Below, piece after piece: positions 61,119-64,000 of a DNA stretch of 64,000 bases. How positions within the stretch are numbered: the first letter of the stretch is position 1; each line of letters begins with the position of its first letter. Both the position numbers and the translations under genes were made by a program. The notes under the pieces are model-generated. The model was not told where the DNA came from, did no database searches, and was given only the letters and a program-made list of their open reading frames with translations. Source of the stretch: Chaunax sp. Z400 (lineage: Eukaryota; Chordata; Actinopteri; Lophiiformes; Chaunacidae); assembly GCA_037577475.1 (NCBI GenBank), contig CM075184.1, positions 30,959,094-31,023,093 on the forward strand. Direction: 5' to 3'.

Positions 61119-63961
61119 CACATTTTTGGTTGTGAGTGAGACAAGGGAGATGGATTAGCTACTGCACAGTGGAGGGCTTTCCAAAAGCATTGGTCAGTGG
61201 CTCGTGCAGGGCAGCCGGCTATAGCTACAAGCATGTGAACACTAGAATTGTTTAGACAGGAAGGGGATTATTGCAGTTATGATTGCCCACATGAAAGCTG
61301 ATTGTGCTGTGTGATTATCTTACTCTGAGTCTCATCCTGCTCTTACAGCAGCAGGACTGAGATAACATTAGACATCAGCCTTGCTCCCAGTCTCAAAATA
61401 TCTGATGTGTTGTCTCCCCTTTGAATTTCTTCCGAGGGCAATTCTTCTTTTCTATTAGCATCTCATCTGGCCTTACACATTGAATTTTCTCACTTTACAT
61501 TTGTGTGCCATGCAGCGCTTCTGCTTGAATAGCAGAATAATCCAATCAACTGGGAGCGCCTCAGACCCAAGACATCTGACCTCTACTGAGGATGGGATCT
61601 TGTCAAAGAGCCTCTTATTTGCGATAATAATTCTCCTGCTTTGTTTGTAGAGCCTCATTTTTGCTATGTGCTACAAGGCAATTTCAATTTTTAGGAGCAA
61701 TGTGTCAGACATTGGGAACATTTAATAGAATATTTATAGAAAGAAACATAAAATAAAAAAAACATCTGGAGGTTGGAGAATTCATATATTTTGTTTGTTT
61801 GCATCGTGGTGTGGTTTTCATGATGGACCACTTTCACATCCCTGAGAGGAGGTTTAACCAATCTGAAAAAAGAAAGGTAGGCAATCATCACATTTTACAA
61901 TCATGGTATATCTATATGGATTTTTCAGTAGTGTTTACTGATAATTAAGGTAATTTGTCCTGGTAATACACTGGGTTGCACAGAAAAAGTAAAGCTTGTA
62001 TTCCCCCTTAATTCTGCATATATATATTAATCAACACATACATATAAACATAAACACATATAAACAAAATCTGTGCATTTTTAAAAAATTTGCCTCTGGG
62101 CGAATGCAGCAACAAGATGGTGACGTTATTATGGTCGCCATCTTCATGTTAAAAGTTGATCCAGGACATTTGGGAAACATTGTCCATAAACTTTGATGGC
62201 GTTTGAGCACCAAACATCAATGACACAACACGGGTCACCCTGTTAAGTGCAACTGCGTGAATCCGTGGTGCTATGGAGACAAGTCTTTAAAGATGTGAAC
62301 ATAGCAGTCTCTCATTTGCCATTGCTTGGCCAGCTTTGGCCAGTCCCATTACATTTATTTTATTTTCCTATGAATGCACAATAGCCTGGAGCAGGCATAC
62401 GTCCAAGCTGGACTAGCATGGCTCCCATCCTAGCTATTTCCTTCCCTCCCGGTGCGGGCCAGTTTGTCTGGCTGAAGGGATGAAGGCTGCAATGTGCAGC
62501 AATCCCCCCCAAAATGTATTTAAATGCTTAAAGGCCTTTTAAGGGATCATTATTGTGATCGTACTTGTAGCTAGAATTAAAGACAACTGCTTTGAATTTG
62601 CATTTTTAAAACATGTTTTGTTTTTTGTTGAGTTTTGGCAGCAAATCAGCTCCATAAGGGTCTGTGTCTGTTGCCAAGTTGGGAGTCCATAGCACTACAG
62701 TGATGCACCAATTACTATTATAAAATCATATGGCATCAAAAATAACACTATTTGAGTGTTACATGGCAATAAGTCTGGAGTAAAGAGCATTAGACCTTAA
62801 AAGCCTTTGGAAAGGGTAACTTCTATATGTTATATGTTTTGAAACCGGATGTTGGGGCATACAATCGTTTAAACCAATGGAAGATACAAGAGGAAAAATT
62901 AGCAGAGAACCCCTGAAGAGGAAGACACACTAATGGCAGATGCTGGAAGTATGACCTTTACTGTACATTAGCTTACACTGCTGAGTAGTTGTGAGTAGGT
63001 ACTTCAAATGAATGTTTGCAGCCCTGCATCATGGATCCATACTGTGGATGTTCTGCAGCTGTAGGGCAGTGTTTTGAATTAAATCACTTTATGCTCCGGT
63101 AAAATTATTTAGGTGAATGTTTATTAGCAATAACAGGGAATCCTGAAGAAAATACTACTATGAGCTGACTGTCTTTTGTTGTTAAGTCACATTATGCTTA
63201 TGTAAAATTCTGCAAGTAGTCCAAGTAATGGTAGAATATTAATGAGGTGTAATTCTTTTGACTGCTGGTGAGGATACTGGAACGCACAGAAGAAAGGGCT
63301 AATTAGAGAAACATGATACTGTAAATAATAGTTTGATGGGTTTTCAGCCCCCCCAGGGGTCACAGTATAAATCTTATTTATTTTATGCATACATATGTTT
63401 GGCTCCCCCTCTATACCTAACTGCTATCACACAACATATCCCATCTGTTACATGTGTGTTACATTGTATGTTTCTTGCATACTGTTGATCCTCTGCTTTG
63501 AAATGTGTCAGTAACAACTGTTTTCCTGTTTTACATGACACATTAAGATACTTCTGGTAAAGTCAAAGACTGAGGGAAAGGGAGAGGCAGAGAGAGAGTG
63601 AGCAATATTCAAAGTGTGCAACATCACTCACTATAGCATGTGTGGAACCTCTGGCATAGTAACATAATCCTCATCCAAGGCTTTCAGATTAAGTAAAGGG
63701 ACATGGAGCCTGAATCTTTCATTAAATGAAGGCTTATTTCATTATTTAGAAGGGTTTATTTTCTGCCTCAGTTCACAGGCTAAATGCCAACTGGCAAACT
63801 CCAAGGCCTATTTAAATGAGTCAGATTCTGGTCCCATCTGCCCCGCTGGTTTCTTCACTCTTCCCTGCAAGTGGGTGGGCAGACTGGTGATGTAGTCAGC
63901 CTGCGAGATGCAGACTGGCTTCTGCTGTGTCATCTGTCTTCCCACTAAGCATCCCACTCAC
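61119..63961. other. noncoding block with possible conserved stretches
   Basis: No gene. About 61400-61690 and 63740-63960 are balanced and repeat-free and could be conserved. A C8 run lies near 62503. The remainder is AT-rich unique sequence. Confidence 0.33.
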
Positions 63962-64000
63962 CTGTGCCAAAGCCACGATCTCGGCAACATGTAGACCTCA
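63956..64000 (-). other. splice-donor-like site at the window edge (possible exon end)
   Basis: On the minus strand 'tggctttggcacag' is followed by 'gtgagtggga', a perfect CAG|GTGAGT donor with the cut between 63962 and 63961. The 39 bases of putative exon inside the window are open in two frames; the third meets a TGA at 64000-63998. One open frame includes ATG at 63991-63989. If real, a minus-strand gene would enter from the right and its intron would cover this window. A 9-bp consensus alone occurs by chance, so this is weak. Confidence 0.2.

Noticed and set aside
1..64000. CRISPR arrays, prophage, operons or other prokaryotic systems
   Set aside because: No direct-repeat/spacer structure, no gene-dense strand runs, and the repeat content is vertebrate.
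1..64000. Known vertebrate microRNA hairpins
   Set aside because: A read-through for several familiar mature sequences (let-7, miR-9, miR-124, miR-137) found none; a folding scan could not be run.

Overview
The window looks like AT-rich nuclear DNA from a spiny-rayed (percomorph) teleost fish. No complete protein-coding gene, rRNA or tRNA gene, CRISPR array or bacterial-style operon is visible. The longest open frame (141 codons, minus strand, 4647-5072) is only the complement of a GGAA/GAAA tract, and most other open frames are short, unrelated to each other and low-complexity. The teleost call is an inference from remembered families of fish dispersed repeats: a tRNA-like SINE with a 'cacagcaagaaggtcctggg' core, a second SINE ending in 'gcgctatataa', a repeat beginning 'aaaggaatagtctgacattt', a repeat with 'gtagtggagtagaag' and 'tagttactagttactttgca', a Tc1-type terminus, and long (TG)n and (GA)n microsatellites. 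No database search was possible.

Layout. 1-8.4 kb: noncoding DNA with a (GA)33 tract, a perfect Tc1-like hairpin, a minus-strand SINE relic and a polypurine tract. 8.4-13.3 kb: repeat-rich, with two related DNA-transposon-like relics side by side, a 0.33-kb dispersed repeat whose sister copy lies at 51.1 kb, and two pieces of a common percomorph repeat. 13.3-20.1 kb: mostly featureless, with a diverged local duplication at 17.0/17.4 kb. 20.2-21.4 kb: a LINE 3' fragment with a SINE inserted in its A-rich tail, flanked by a 15-bp direct repeat. 21.4-38.5 kb: few repeats and several stretches that read like conserved noncoding elements. 38.5-39.4 kb: a CAC/CAT/CAG tract and one dispersed repeat inserted into another. 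39.4-45 kb: repeat-poor, including a strong-looking candidate regulatory block at 40.0-40.7 kb. 45-54.4 kb: a long (TG)n, hAT-like, percomorph and LINE-tail relics, and a 0.4-kb element with inverted ends carrying (GA)32. 54.4-64 kb: mostly unique, with a 5'-truncated mariner transposase pseudogene at 60.5-61.1 kb and a consensus splice-donor-like site on the minus strand at the right edge.

The window fits an intergenic gene desert or the interior of a very large intron. Nothing in it forms a pathway. The plausible functional content is cis-regulatory, including a perfect PBX-MEIS/PREP composite motif at 712-721, but that remains inference until conservation is tested. No novel biological system is evident. 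The observations most worth checking are the duplicated unique segment at 17 kb, the candidate conserved blocks, and the nested or paired transposon relics.
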